64,000 nt of DNA from Arabidopsis thaliana (taxonomy: Eukaryota; Streptophyta; Magnoliopsida; Brassicales; Brassicaceae): assembly GCF_000001735.4 (NCBI RefSeq), contig NC_003076.8, positions 15,627,835-15,691,834 on the forward strand, in the 5' to 3' direction. The notes under the pieces were generated by a model. The model had not been told where the DNA came from and searched no databases. It saw nothing but the letters and a program-made list of their open reading frames with translations. The stretch's first letter is position 1. Every line of letters begins with the position of its first letter. A program made the translations under genes and the position numbers. Below are positions 55,078 to 64,000 of this stretch, piece after piece.

Positions 55078-55737
55078 AGTAAAACTAATGCTAACACTAA
55101 AATATCAAATTAAGGGAATATAGTTGGTAAATCTTATTCTTTAACCACTGCAACATGGACAAAACCTAAGACCAAATTTCCACCATGTATGTAAAGATCA
55201 GATAGAAATCAACTATTATAGTTTGTGTGTATATTGTTTCCAACAAGACATGCTTCTATCAATTGATATTTTGCCCACATTTTCAAATTTCTGATTCAAA
55301 AAATATTGCTCTTAGTTTATTGATTTAAGAATACCACCAAAAGTTTTAGTTTCCAAAAATATCACAAACACAAAAATTAATTTTGGAAAATCAAGACTTA
55401 AGTGGTATATTTGGAAAACCAAAATTAAAAGTGGTATTTTTGAAATTGTATTAAGTATTTTTATTTTTATTTTTAATAGAACCTTAAATATTGATTTTCT
55501 TTGATGGCTTGTCTTTTTTTTTTTTAACAACTCTTAAAGACTTGACTGAATATCCAAAAAAACGTTAATACCAGGCATTTAAAAAAGTTGTAAGACAGAA
55601 TTCTATATAAGAAAAGTAAACTTATTATTAAATATCAAATTAGGTGATAACACCTTTTTATTTTATTAAGCATAAACCTTTACTCCGTGTTACATATTAC
55701 TTAAGTGTTACATTGATAAACACTCAATATTGGGGAT

Positions 55738-56519
55738 TTAGTTTTTAAACTTGGCCTCAAGGTCTTTGACAACATTGACATCTAACTGAAACGCCTGAGC
55801 CAAAATATCTGGATTAATCGGAGGCGTTGATCCAAACACTATATCTGCGATCGTGATGACACCAGCATTTTGACTACTTAGTCCAGCAAAGGCCACTGCG
55901 GGGGTCTTCCCGATATTCACTTGAAAATGGATCATTCCTATGGGGAACACGAACACGTCTCCCGGGTTCAGCACTTTGGCGAATAAACGGTTGTTGTCTT
56001 GATTCGAAGAGACAAAACCAACATATAATGTTCCTTCAACAAGAACAAGGATCTCAGTGGCACGAGGGTGTGTGTGAGGCGGGTTTTGACCATATGGCGC
56101 ATAGTCTATGCGGACCAAGGATATTCCCAAAGTGTTTAACCCTGGAATCTGATCGACATTGACTGTTGTCACGTTGGATTGGACTTTGTTATTAGTGATT
56201 CCTGCTTGGTTGAGGCCTGAGGAAAAGAAATCTTCTGCCTTTGCTTGCTTTGGATCCTTGCAAAACTTACCATTCACAAAAACTGCAAGTAGAAATATTG
56301 TTTCGAAAAATCTTTTATTACAACTTCAAATTTAGTCATTAATAAAGGAGAATAATAATTAATTAGTAGAGAGTTAAGAAACCGAGTTATATACGCACCA
56401 CCATTTTTAGGGTCATCAATGGCCACACAGAAGTCTTGAAGTGGACTTGGATCATATGCTTTGGCAATGGTGACCAAAGCTGATAAGGTTATCAGGATGA
56501 GAGACATGGACACCTTCAT
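55738..56519 (-). CDS. GLP7: class A germin-like protein
   Basis: Exons 56519-56399 and 56282-55738; 221 residues. Same signal peptide and ligands (H110, H112, E117, H159) as GLP5. One amino-acid change: ADIVFGS where all other class A copies have ADTVFGS. It sits near the end of the cupin barrel, away from the metal ligands, so a functional protein is expected. In the numbering I recall it would be AT5G39180. It is the duplicate of GLP5 in the second unit. Confidence 0.92.
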
Positions 56520-56602
56520 TTTCAAACAAAGGTTTTTTTTTGTTCTAATGCTTTCTAGATATGTAGTGTGTTGTTTGTGAATGAGGAAGCATTCGAGCTC
56601 AG

Positions 56603-56645
56603 TATTTATAGGAAAAAGGCCGGTGTCATATTTGACGTGGTCCAA
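56603..56645 (-). promoter_or_regulatory. GLP7 core promoter: TATA box and TTGACGTGG block
   Basis: CTATAAATA at 56611-56603 on the coding strand; TTGGACCACGTCAAATATGA at 56645-56626. Confidence 0.6.
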
Positions 56646-57214
56646 GTTATTCATATACATTTTGTAACTCACATGTTTCAAAGTGGCAGTTCAAAAACGT
56701 TTAACCAGTCTATCGATAATCAATCTTTTATTAAAATTGGATTTTACACAATTCAATGACCAGAGCTTGCAGTTTATTGATTTGTAATATTGTTTTCTTT
56801 GTATCATGCACCTTCTAGTTTCAAGTCTGGTAGAATATATGTGTGTGGTAATAATTTCTAGTACTATCTTTTTCTTAAGAAAAAAAATTAGAGTAGTGTA
56901 GCAGTTTAATGGTAAATACGTAAATTCCATCCTACGTATTGTAAATGCACCTCACTATTCATAACATTTTTTATTAGTTGTTTATCACTAAATAAAGTTA
57001 TTATTTACTTGTTAATGAACAATTAATAACTTCATTTATTTTCAAAGATAGCAACCTTTAATTACAAAAAATAATGTTTCTAACTAATAATAAAGTCAAG
57101 CATATATATGAGATATTTTGACATATTTCTGACAGATTTAGCATAGCAATATCAAGCGATGAGTAGAGCATATAGCATAGCAATATTACGAATTTATTTC
57201 ATGTTTGCTTGATA
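56646..57214. other. GLP7 distal upstream region
   Basis: Duplicate of 43082-43650; AT-rich, no ORF. Ends at the target duplication of Copia B copy 2. Confidence 0.6.
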
Positions 57215-57219
57215 TATCT

Positions 57220-57359
57220 TGTCAAAAAGGAGATGAAGATGTAAAAAGACGTTTCAAGTTGATACGTAAGAGAGGCAATGCCTTATATACAACAACATGA
57301 TTTAACCTAGTGTAGCTATACAATCTAAGTGGGCTCGGGAGAGGCCTCATAGCCCAATA
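57220..57359 (-). repeat. Copia B copy 2, 3' LTR
   Basis: 140 bp with one base different from the other three LTRs. Confidence 0.93.
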
Positions 57360-60300
57360 CCCCCCCCCCCCCCCCCCCGCAAGCTGGAGTATGGAGATTA
57401 CAAATACCCAGCTTGAGAAGAAAAGCGTCAAACTCACGACGACCCAATGCTTTAGTCATAATGTCTGCTAGTTGAGATGTCGTGGAGACGTGTTTGGTGG
57501 CAATGGTACCTCGTATAATTTCATCACGAACGAAGTGTACGTCGCGACCAACATGCTTTGTACGTGCATGATAAACAGGATTGGCAGCTAGACTAATAGC
57601 CGAAAGACTATCAGAATACAACATGATGGGTTCATTACACGAGATACCTAAAGCTGGAAGAAGAGCCCGCAGCCAAAGAAGCTCGCTAACGGTGTCGGCC
57701 ATAGCACGATACTCTGCTTCAGCTGAGGATCTAGAAACCACATCATGTTTCTTGGTTTTCCAAGAGATCGGAGAGCCTCCCAGTTGAATAAACCAACCCG
57801 TTAGAGACCTTTGTGTAATCGGACAAGAATCAAAACCTGAGTCACACCAACCAATGAGTACCAAAGGTGTATTTGAGCGTAAAAGAATACCTTGACCTGG
57901 ACTTGATTTTAGATAACGAACGACCCTGAGAGCAGCTTCCATATGATCGGCTTTAGGATCACTCATGAATTGGGAAAGCATGTGAATTGCATAAGACAAC
58001 TCAGGACGTGTGGTGCCGAGGTATATAAGTCTGCCAACAAGACGACGATACCGAGAAGGATCCGAGATCGTGTCACCAAAAGCTAAAGCAAGCTTATGGT
58101 TCTGTTCCAAAGGATGTGATGCAGGCCAGACTCCAAGCAAACCCGTTTCTGTGATAATATCAATGGCGTACTTACGCTGACACAAGTAAATCCCGGCGGG
58201 ACTCCTAGCAACCTCGATTCCCAAGAAGTATCGCAAAATACCAAGATCCTTCATGTAGAAACATGAGCTTAAATACCCTTTAAACTTAGTGATGACATCG
58301 AGAGAAGAGCCTGTGATGATCAAGTCATCAACATAGACAAGAATATGTAAACGGATGCCGTTTCTCTCCATGGTAAATAACGAATAATCAGAGATGTCTT
58401 GTATGAACCCGTAATCATTCAAAGCAGTAGTAAGTTTGGCGAACCAACATCGAGGAGCTTGTTTTAATCCATACAAAGCTTTGCGCAGGCGACACACTTT
58501 ACGATTATCATCACTACCAAAACCCGGAGGAAATTTGATGTAAACTTCTTCATCAAGATCACCGTGTAGAAATGCGTTGTGAACGTCCATTTGGTGAACT
58601 TCCCAGTCTAATGATGCTACTTGTTGAAGAAAAGCACGAACGGTGACCATTTTTGCGACAGGAGCGAACGTTTCGGAGTAGTCAATGCCTTCGGTTTGTT
58701 TATTACCGAGAACCACCAAACGTGCTTTATGTCTTTCAAGCGTACCATCCGATTTGTATTTTAGTCTAAACACCCATTTGCAGCCCAATGCTTTCTTACC
58801 AGGAGGTAGGTCTTCTACTGTCCATGTACCAAGATTTTCAAGAGAGACAATCTCATCAGACACTGCACAACGCCAATTCTCATCAAGAATCGCTTCCTTG
58901 TAGCTCTTTGGTTCAATACCCAAAGATATGGCAAAAACATAAGCTTGATAAGCAGCAGAGAATTGAGAGCTTGATACATAGTTGTCCAGTGGGTATGGAG
59001 TCACTGACGGGTGTGGTTGGTGAAGTAATGTAGTGGCATAATCCGCAAGCCTCACAGGTTGTGTTTTCTTGCGTTTTCCTTTTCCAAGTAGTTCAGGTTC
59101 AGGTTCTGGTTCTGCTATTTTTGGCAGAGACGGAGAGGGTGCTGCCGGTGATAGAGGTAGAGACAGTGATGCCGGTGATAAAGGCAGAGACGGTGATGCC
59201 GGTGACAAGAACGGAGATGATTCATTGGTAGTTGGAGAATTCAAATCCTCATTGTCAGACATCTCATTAACAGAGCTTGATTCGTCGGAGGGAATATGAA
59301 AATTATCATCGTTGAGATTGGTAGAGGACGATGACTGTGTTAATTCCAGAGTTGTAGTAATACTGACCGGTGTAGGAGCTTGTAATTCTGATGGTAAAAA
59401 AAATGACTGATCTGCGTTGGAGGGTGAGAGCTGCGAGTCTGGCGTGGAGTCAAAAACAGAGGCTGGAAAAGGGAATTCTGTTTCCCGGAAAACAACGTCA
59501 CGAGAGACAGAAATCACACCCGTTTCAAAATTGTATACTCTCCAGCCTTTCTTCGCAAATGGATATCCAAGAAAAATGGATTTGTTACTTCTACTCTCAA
59601 ATTTGTCACCTCCATGCTTTTGATTATGAACATAGCAAATACAACCGAAAACCCGAATATGATTAACCGGAGGAGGACGATTATATAGAAGCTCAAATGG
59701 TGTCTTGCCTTGAAGTAATGGAGTTGGAGTTCTATTGATGAGGTAAGCCGCAGTGAGTGCGCAATAACTCCAAAATTCAATAGGTAATCTAGCTTGAAAA
59801 CGAAGAGCACGTGCGACATTGAGAATGTGTCTATGCTTGCGTTCTACTCTACCATTTTGTTGTGGCGTCCCCACACAAGAAGTCTCATGAATAATACCGT
59901 GGTCAACAAAAAATGAAGAGAGACAAACAAACTCCGTGCCGTTGTCACTGCGAATTGTCTTTATCTTAGTAGAAAACTGTCTCTCAACCAGAGATATGAA
60001 GTTTTTAAGATGCATCGGAGCTGTTTGTTTCGAAGGTAGGAGATATAACCAGACAGCCCGTGTATAGTTGTCAACAAGTGTGAGAAAATAGTTAGAACCG
60101 CAGATTGATGTAGTCCTATATGGACCCCAAAGATCACAATGCACCATTTCAAAAGGAGAACTTGTTTTATTATTGCTCAAAGGAAAAGGATCCCTTGTTT
60201 GTTTAGCTTTAATACAAATCTCACAAGTCTTTGAATCAAAAGCATGACCAGTAGAATCTGAAAACGATAACAACTTTAAAACTTTGGAGGAAGGATGGCC

Positions 60301-61011
60301 GAGACGACAATGCCACAACTGAGAAGACGAGTCCATGCGTGTCATTGATGCCACTGTTTCCGTTCCTCGAAAGAAATACAATCCATTTTGCTGCTTACCA
60401 GCTCCAATCAGCGTTAGAGTGATGCGGTCCTGAATAATACACACTTTGTCAGTTATCTGAAAAACACAACTCTTTGCTCTAGTCAACTGTGAAACTGAGA
60501 TTAGATGACAATGTAGACCGTCAACAAAAAACACTTCCTGAAGATCCAAAGATGAGCCTAAATAAACACGTCCGTGTTTGGTAGATGTTGTAAGCCTTCC
60601 GTCGGGAAGTTTAATCATAATCGGAGGCATGTCACAAACATCACGCAAAAATTCAAGAGTACCGGTCATGTGATTTGTCGCACCGGAATCAATGATCCAA
60701 GATTCAAGAAAGAACTTACTGGATTTGGTATTGGTGGAATTGAAATTTCGTTCTTTAAGCATCTGTCTCAATTGCTTCCATTGTTCATCGTTCAGGCCAC
60801 TTATTCCGACACGGTCAGCTTCTGTTAACTGAGAACCAGACATCGAGCTTGTTGCAGCAGTCGTACTTTCTCCGATATTTGCGACATGATTGGCTGATGC
60901 ACCACGACCAAAACTCTGTTTTCCTTTGAAAGATGTGGCGGGTACAACAGAGGAGCCACGACCCATGCTGGCAGACTGATTTCGTGAGGAAGAAGTAGCA
61001 TTCCGACGCAT
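57325..61011 (-). CDS. Copia B copy 2 pol polyprotein
   Basis: 1228 codons, same domains and catalytic motifs as copy 1 (protease DSG, integrase D-D-E, YVDD, RNase H). Differences: His for Arg in DDNFHIP of the linker, Ile for Thr in LVLIGW at the RNase H start, and the tail, where the enlarged G run adds four Gly (CGGGGGGV) and Ala replaces Val before it. The 12-base gain keeps the frame. The -1 frame relation to gag is the same as in copy 1. Confidence 0.92.
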   Translation of the reverse strand: MRRNATSSSRNQSASMGRGSSVVPATSFKGKQSFGRGASANHVANIGESTTAATSSMSGSQLTEADRVGISGLNDEQWKQLRQMLKERNFNSTNTKSSKFFLESWIIDSGATNHMTGTLEFLRDVCDMPPIMIKLPDGRLTTSTKHGRVYLGSSLDLQEVFFVDGLHCHLISVSQLTRAKSCVFQITDKVCIIQDRITLTLIGAGKQQNGLYFFRGTETVASMTRMDSSSQLWHCRLGHPSSKVLKLLSFSDSTGHAFDSKTCEICIKAKQTRDPFPLSNNKTSSPFEMVHCDLWGPYRTTSICGSNYFLTLVDNYTRAVWLYLLPSKQTAPMHLKNFISLVERQFSTKIKTIRSDNGTEFVCLSSFFVDHGIIHETSCVGTPQQNGRVERKHRHILNVARALRFQARLPIEFWSYCALTAAYLINRTPTPLLQGKTPFELLYNRPPPVNHIRVFGCICYVHNQKHGGDKFESRSNKSIFLGYPFAKKGWRVYNFETGVISVSRDVVFRETEFPFPASVFDSTPDSQLSPSNADQSFFLPSELQAPTPVSITTTLELTQSSSSTNLNDDNFHIPSDESSSVNEMSDNEDLNSPTTNESSPFLSPASPSLPLSPASLSLPLSPAAPSPSLPKIAEPEPEPELLGKGKRKKTQPVRLADYATTLLHQPHPSVTPYPLDNYVSSSQFSAAYQAYVFAISLGIEPKSYKEAILDENWRCAVSDEIVSLENLGTWTVEDLPPGKKALGCKWVFRLKYKSDGTLERHKARLVVLGNKQTEGIDYSETFAPVAKMVTVRAFLQQVASLDWEVHQMDVHNAFLHGDLDEEVYIKFPPGFGSDDNRKVCRLRKALYGLKQAPRCWFAKLTTALNDYGFIQDISDYSLFTMERNGIRLHILVYVDDLIITGSSLDVITKFKGYLSSCFYMKDLGILRYFLGIEVARSPAGIYLCQRKYAIDIITETGLLGVWPASHPLEQNHKLALAFGDTISDPSRYRRLVGRLIYLGTTRPELSYAIHMLSQFMSDPKADHMEAALRVVRYLKSSPGQGILLRSNTPLVLIGWCDSGFDSCPITQRSLTGWFIQLGGSPISWKTKKHDVVSRSSAEAEYRAMADTVSELLWLRALLPALGISCNEPIMLYSDSLSAISLAANPVYHARTKHVGRDVHFVRDEIIRGTIATKHVSTTSQLADIMTKALGRREFDAFLLKLGICNLHTPACGGGGGGVLGYEASPEPT
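57360..57378 (-). repeat. G19 homopolymer at the Copia B copy 2 polypurine tract
   Basis: Nineteen C on +, seven in copy 1 (43796-43802). Sits between the RNase H coding end and the 3' LTR. Confidence 0.9.
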
Positions 61012-61871
61012 TTTCTCTTAAGCCAAGGAGGATATCCTACTAGTTTGAAGCAGTTTTCGGCGAGATGACCAAGACGCCCACAGTGAGAACAAACAATTGC
61101 AGAATCTTTGTTTTTGGTGAGGCTGCGGGTCCTTGGAGTAGTTTGAACCGCAAAACTCACACCATCGTTTCTTTCATCATGTAAACGACTTAAAGACTTT
61201 GATTCTTCGTCTTGAGTCAAGGTGTTGTAAGCTTCCTCGAGTGAAGGCAGTGGTACCCGAGAGAGAAGAGCGGACTTGACGGCTCCATACATGGATTCGT
61301 CTAGACCCATGAGAAATTGATGCAGCTTGTCTTCCTCACGCTCTTTTCTTACTTCCTCCATTGTTTTAGCTTGTTGATAATCTGCCAAGCTTCTCCACAA
61401 TTGAGAGAGTTTCCCGTAGTATGTCTCAATGGGAGTTCCTTTTTGACGACATGTAGCTAACTCGGTTTTGAGTCTTTGGATGCGCTGTCCATTTTTAACT
61501 CCAAACCGTTTTTGAATGTGAGTCCACATATCATGGGAATCGTCGAGGTGTGACATTGAGGTAGCTAAGCTTTCATGAATGGTGAGTTTCATCCATGAAA
61601 CCACAAGAGCATTGTTAGCAATCCAATCATCGAAGTCAGGATTTGTTTCGTCGGGCTGAGGAATTGTCCCATCTGCAAATCCAAACTTTTTCCTTGCTTT
61701 CAAAGCCAAACGTAAATTTGTGGCCCATTCATCGTAGTTAGGTCCACGTAAGAGAGGTTTTGAAATTAGGGTGCCTGGATTGTCTCCGGAGGTAAGATCG
61801 TATGGTGAGATGGTACGGCGAGGTTGTGTGGTAGTCGAGGAAGAGGTGGTAAGAGCCAACTCCGTACTCAT
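60825..61871 (-). CDS. Copia B copy 2 gag
   Basis: 348 codons; translation identical to copy 1, with the CCHC knuckle CSHCGRLGHLAENC. As in copy 1 the frame closes in an overlap with pol, so the gag-pol frame change predates the regional duplication. Confidence 0.9.
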   Translation of the reverse strand: MSTELALTTSSSTTTQPRRTISPYDLTSGDNPGTLISKPLLRGPNYDEWATNLRLALKARKKFGFADGTIPQPDETNPDFDDWIANNALVVSWMKLTIHESLATSMSHLDDSHDMWTHIQKRFGVKNGQRIQRLKTELATCRQKGTPIETYYGKLSQLWRSLADYQQAKTMEEVRKEREEDKLHQFLMGLDESMYGAVKSALLSRVPLPSLEEAYNTLTQDEESKSLSRLHDERNDGVSFAVQTTPRTRSLTKNKDSAIVCSHCGRLGHLAENCFKLVGYPPWLKRKCVGMLLLPHEISLPAWVVAPLLYPPHLSKENRVLVVVHQPIMSQISEKVRLLQQARCLVLS

Positions 61872-61990
61872 CGTGAGAAAAGTTTGTCAAAGAAGTGGAA
61901 ACAAACGAATTTTAGAAACAACTATAACTTGCAGCAGAATTGACAGATCACAGAATCAAGAAACAAAAACCCTTTAGTAGTTTAGGTTTT

Positions 61991-62002
61991 GCTCTGATAC
62001 CA
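61991..62002 (-). other. Copia B copy 2 primer binding site
   Basis: TGGTATCAGAGC on the coding strand, next to the 5' LTR. Confidence 0.92.
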
Positions 62003-62142
62003 TGTCAAAAAGGAGATGAAGATGTAAAAAGACGTTTCATGTTGATACGTAAGAGAGGCAATGCCTTATATACAACAACATGATTTAACCTAGTGTAGCT
62101 ATACAATCTAAGTGGGCTCGGGAGAGGCCTCATAGCCCAATA
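62003..62142 (-). repeat. Copia B copy 2, 5' LTR
   Basis: 140 bp, identical to both LTRs of copy 1. Confidence 0.93.
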
Positions 62143-62251
62143 TATCTTAGATTATATATTTACAACATATATACTTTGCAAATCTGCTATAACTTGACGA
62201 CCAAAAAAAAAAAACTGATATAACTTATGTAAGTTATCTATTCCTACGTCA

Positions 62252-62324
62252 ATTAACCAGAGACTTGCTTAATCTGTCTTGATAAGCAAATTTACAACAA
62301 ACACGAACAAGTCTTCTATGTAAA
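62252..62324. repeat. Hairpin module, copy 8 (degenerate)
   Basis: Same sequence as copy 6 at 48676-48748. Confidence 0.6.
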
Positions 62325-63673
62325 TTTTCAAAATCCTGCTTGTATTTTAAATTCAATGGTATAGTGAGAATATTTCAAAACTGGTTGTTTGGGTAGGAAA
62401 TTCATTAGGTGCATTGATCTTGGTTATTTTCAAAATTCAGTGGTCTTTTTGGAATAATACTTATCTCTTATAAAACGTAATGACTAATTCAAATCAGGAA
62501 AAGTACGTTAAAACTAAAATATCAAATTAAGCAAAAGACATCATTTAGTTGGTAAATATCCCAGTCTCTAACCACTGCCAGAAAGACAAAAGTAGTGACC
62601 AAATTTCTAGCATGTATGTGGCCTTGTAGAGATCAACCATTTCACTTTGTGTGTATCTTTTTTTCAACAAGACATGCTTTATAAAACTCTCAATCAAATT
62701 GATACTATGATTTCGGGGGAAAGTAATAATAAGACTGTCTATATCATATTTCTCGCATGATGAGTCACTTGGGATATGACTTTGGGTTTGTTTTGAAGGA
62801 TTGAAGTGTGTTTGTGTACCCCAAATAGATTCCAGTTATTATTTCATGATGAAAGTTTTTTTTTCTTTTTGACAAGTAAAAGTGTGTTTTTTCTTTTTAC
62901 TTTCCCCTTCATCAATAGTTATATTTTATGATTTTTAGATGGAGTTTTAGTCTTTGTTCAAAAACAAAAAAACTGTAGTTTTAGTAGTAAATTGATGCAT
63001 TTATACGAAAGTTAGTTTTTCTGTTTTATGGCTTGTTTACACTAAACGTTTTTTAATTTGAGTAGTTTTATCTTTTGTAGCAACTAGCAACATTAAAATA
63101 AAGACATGATTAGGTATCCATGAAAAGCGACATCATAAAGACTTGATTTGAAAAATTATTTAAAAAAGACTTGATATTAAGTTACGTTGACTAGTATTTT
63201 ATCCTTGTAATTTTGTCTATAATACTTTAACAACATATAAAATTTTGTTTATCAATATTTGAACTTGAATGGTTTAAACAAAACACACACAAACCACTAG
63301 ATTACAATTACATGTCTCGATTATTCTTGTAATTTTATCCGATTGAGTAGTTTTTGCTGCTCTTAGACAACACGTCGTACAATTTTTCACCTACTTTATC
63401 TTTCAATCTTTGGAAAGTGAGGAAAAAAAACATGCAACCTTACGACTGAGACCATTTTTAGAGCAACTTTTAAAACACATATTTTGCAAATTTGCAAATT
63501 TTTCAAATCAAGCACTAAGCATTTTTTTTGCTTAGATTCAGAGGTTCATGAAGAATTTGAATGTTGGAACTTGGAAGCACTTGACTTAAACACAAAAAAA
63601 AATAAAAATAAAGAGCTCTTGGCTTAGATCGAGGAATGGATCCGATCGTTAGATCATTGTGGTTCTTATACCA

Positions 63674-63863
63674 TGTACAGCTTGATGAGAGATAGAGATT
63701 GGAAGAATATGTTATTGACTCTTATAATGATAAGCTTTGGGTTACATATGTTTACATAATAAAATGGTTTCCTAATCTAAGATAGAACTAAATCTGTACA
63801 TATCAATATAATAAATATACAACATCTTCATATTAACTTGTGGATCTTCTATATCCTTCTACA
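63674..63863 (-). mobile_element. Truncated Copia: lone LTR with primer binding site (copy 2)
   Basis: Duplicate of 50098-50287, with the same adjacent GGTTCTTATACCA. Confidence 0.6.
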
Positions 63864-64000
63864 GTATAGAATTTTTGTTAGTAGCACGAGTATACAGCTT
63901 TAATATTCATAACCTCTGATAAACTTTGTCCATTCATTAAATTATTTCACTAACTATTTAATTGTGAAAATAATTAAAATATTTAGAAGTTTTCATGAAT

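Larger units (their letters stand above)
53573..55737. other. 3' spacer of GLP7
   Basis: Duplicate of 40009-42173 with the truncated reverse MITE (about 53990-54126), hairpin module, forward MITE and AT-rich inverted element. No ORF of note. Confidence 0.6.
57220..62142 (-). mobile_element. LTR retrotransposon, Copia type (Copia B), copy 2, 4.92 kb
   Basis: LTRs 57220-57359 and 62003-62142 (140 bp each) with TATCT at 57215-57219 and 62143-62147. Same flanking DNA and same target duplication as copy 1, so it arose by duplication of the region and not by a second insertion. The left LTR has one change (TTTCAAGTTG for TTTCATGTTG, near 57257). The polypurine tract has grown from seven to nineteen G. 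Confidence 0.95.
51361..64000. repeat. Tandem duplication, second unit (runs past the window end)
   Basis: Holds GLP6, the second copy of the uncharacterised gene, GLP7 and Copia B copy 2. 62148-64000 matches 48572-50424 without any visible difference. Large parts are identical; scattered single-base changes and short indels mark the rest. Confidence 0.9.
62148..64000. other. Spacer right of Copia B copy 2
   Basis: Matches 48572-50424. By analogy it is the 3' spacer of a further class B GLP gene beyond the window; that gene is predicted, not seen. It contains a degenerate hairpin module at 62252-62324. Confidence 0.65.

Overview
This window is plant nuclear DNA and almost certainly Arabidopsis thaliana or a very close relative. 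Genes have GT-AG introns, spacers are AT-rich, and the gene order (a half-size ABC transporter like ABCB27/ALS1, three BAHD acyltransferases starting with PMAT1, then a germin-like protein cluster) matches, from memory, chromosome 5 around AT5G39040 to AT5G39180. That locus assignment is recall, not a search.

Layout. 1-1787 (+) holds the last eight exons of an ABCB-type half transporter. 1788-6761 is a long gene-poor spacer. 6762-17124 holds three intronless BAHD acyltransferases, all on +. Between the first and second lie two defective hAT DNA transposons (8385-11342 and 11816-13205), each with terminal inverted repeats and a perfect 8-bp target duplication, plus a small Harbinger-like MITE. 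17435-17740 is a threefold 102-bp tandem repeat. 18363-23336 is a Copia retrotransposon (Copia A) with nearly identical LTRs but broken coding frames.

25370-64000 is a tandem germin-like protein (GLP) array on the minus strand: seven two-exon genes, called GLP1 to GLP7 here. GLP1, 2, 3, 5 and 7 form class A; GLP4 and GLP6 form class B. GLP1 has an in-frame stop at codon 59. A block of about 13.57 kb (GLP4, an uncharacterised two-exon gene, GLP5 and a full-length Copia element, Copia B) is repeated almost exactly (GLP6, gene, GLP7, Copia B) up to the window end. Both Copia B copies have the same 5-bp target duplication and the same position, so the element inserted once and was then duplicated with its surroundings. 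A related site without the element lies between GLP3 and GLP4, which orders the events: old duplication, Copia insertion, recent duplication.

How the genes relate. The BAHD genes are expected to encode cytosolic malonyl-type acyltransferases acting on glycosylated phenolics, the ABC protein a tonoplast half transporter, and the GLPs secreted Mn-binding cupins of the cell wall. They are neighbours, not a pathway. The main interest is the history of the GLP array: its spacers are mosaics of recurring modules, including a conserved hairpin in eight copies, a hAT-like MITE in four, and a junction suggesting a lost class B gene.
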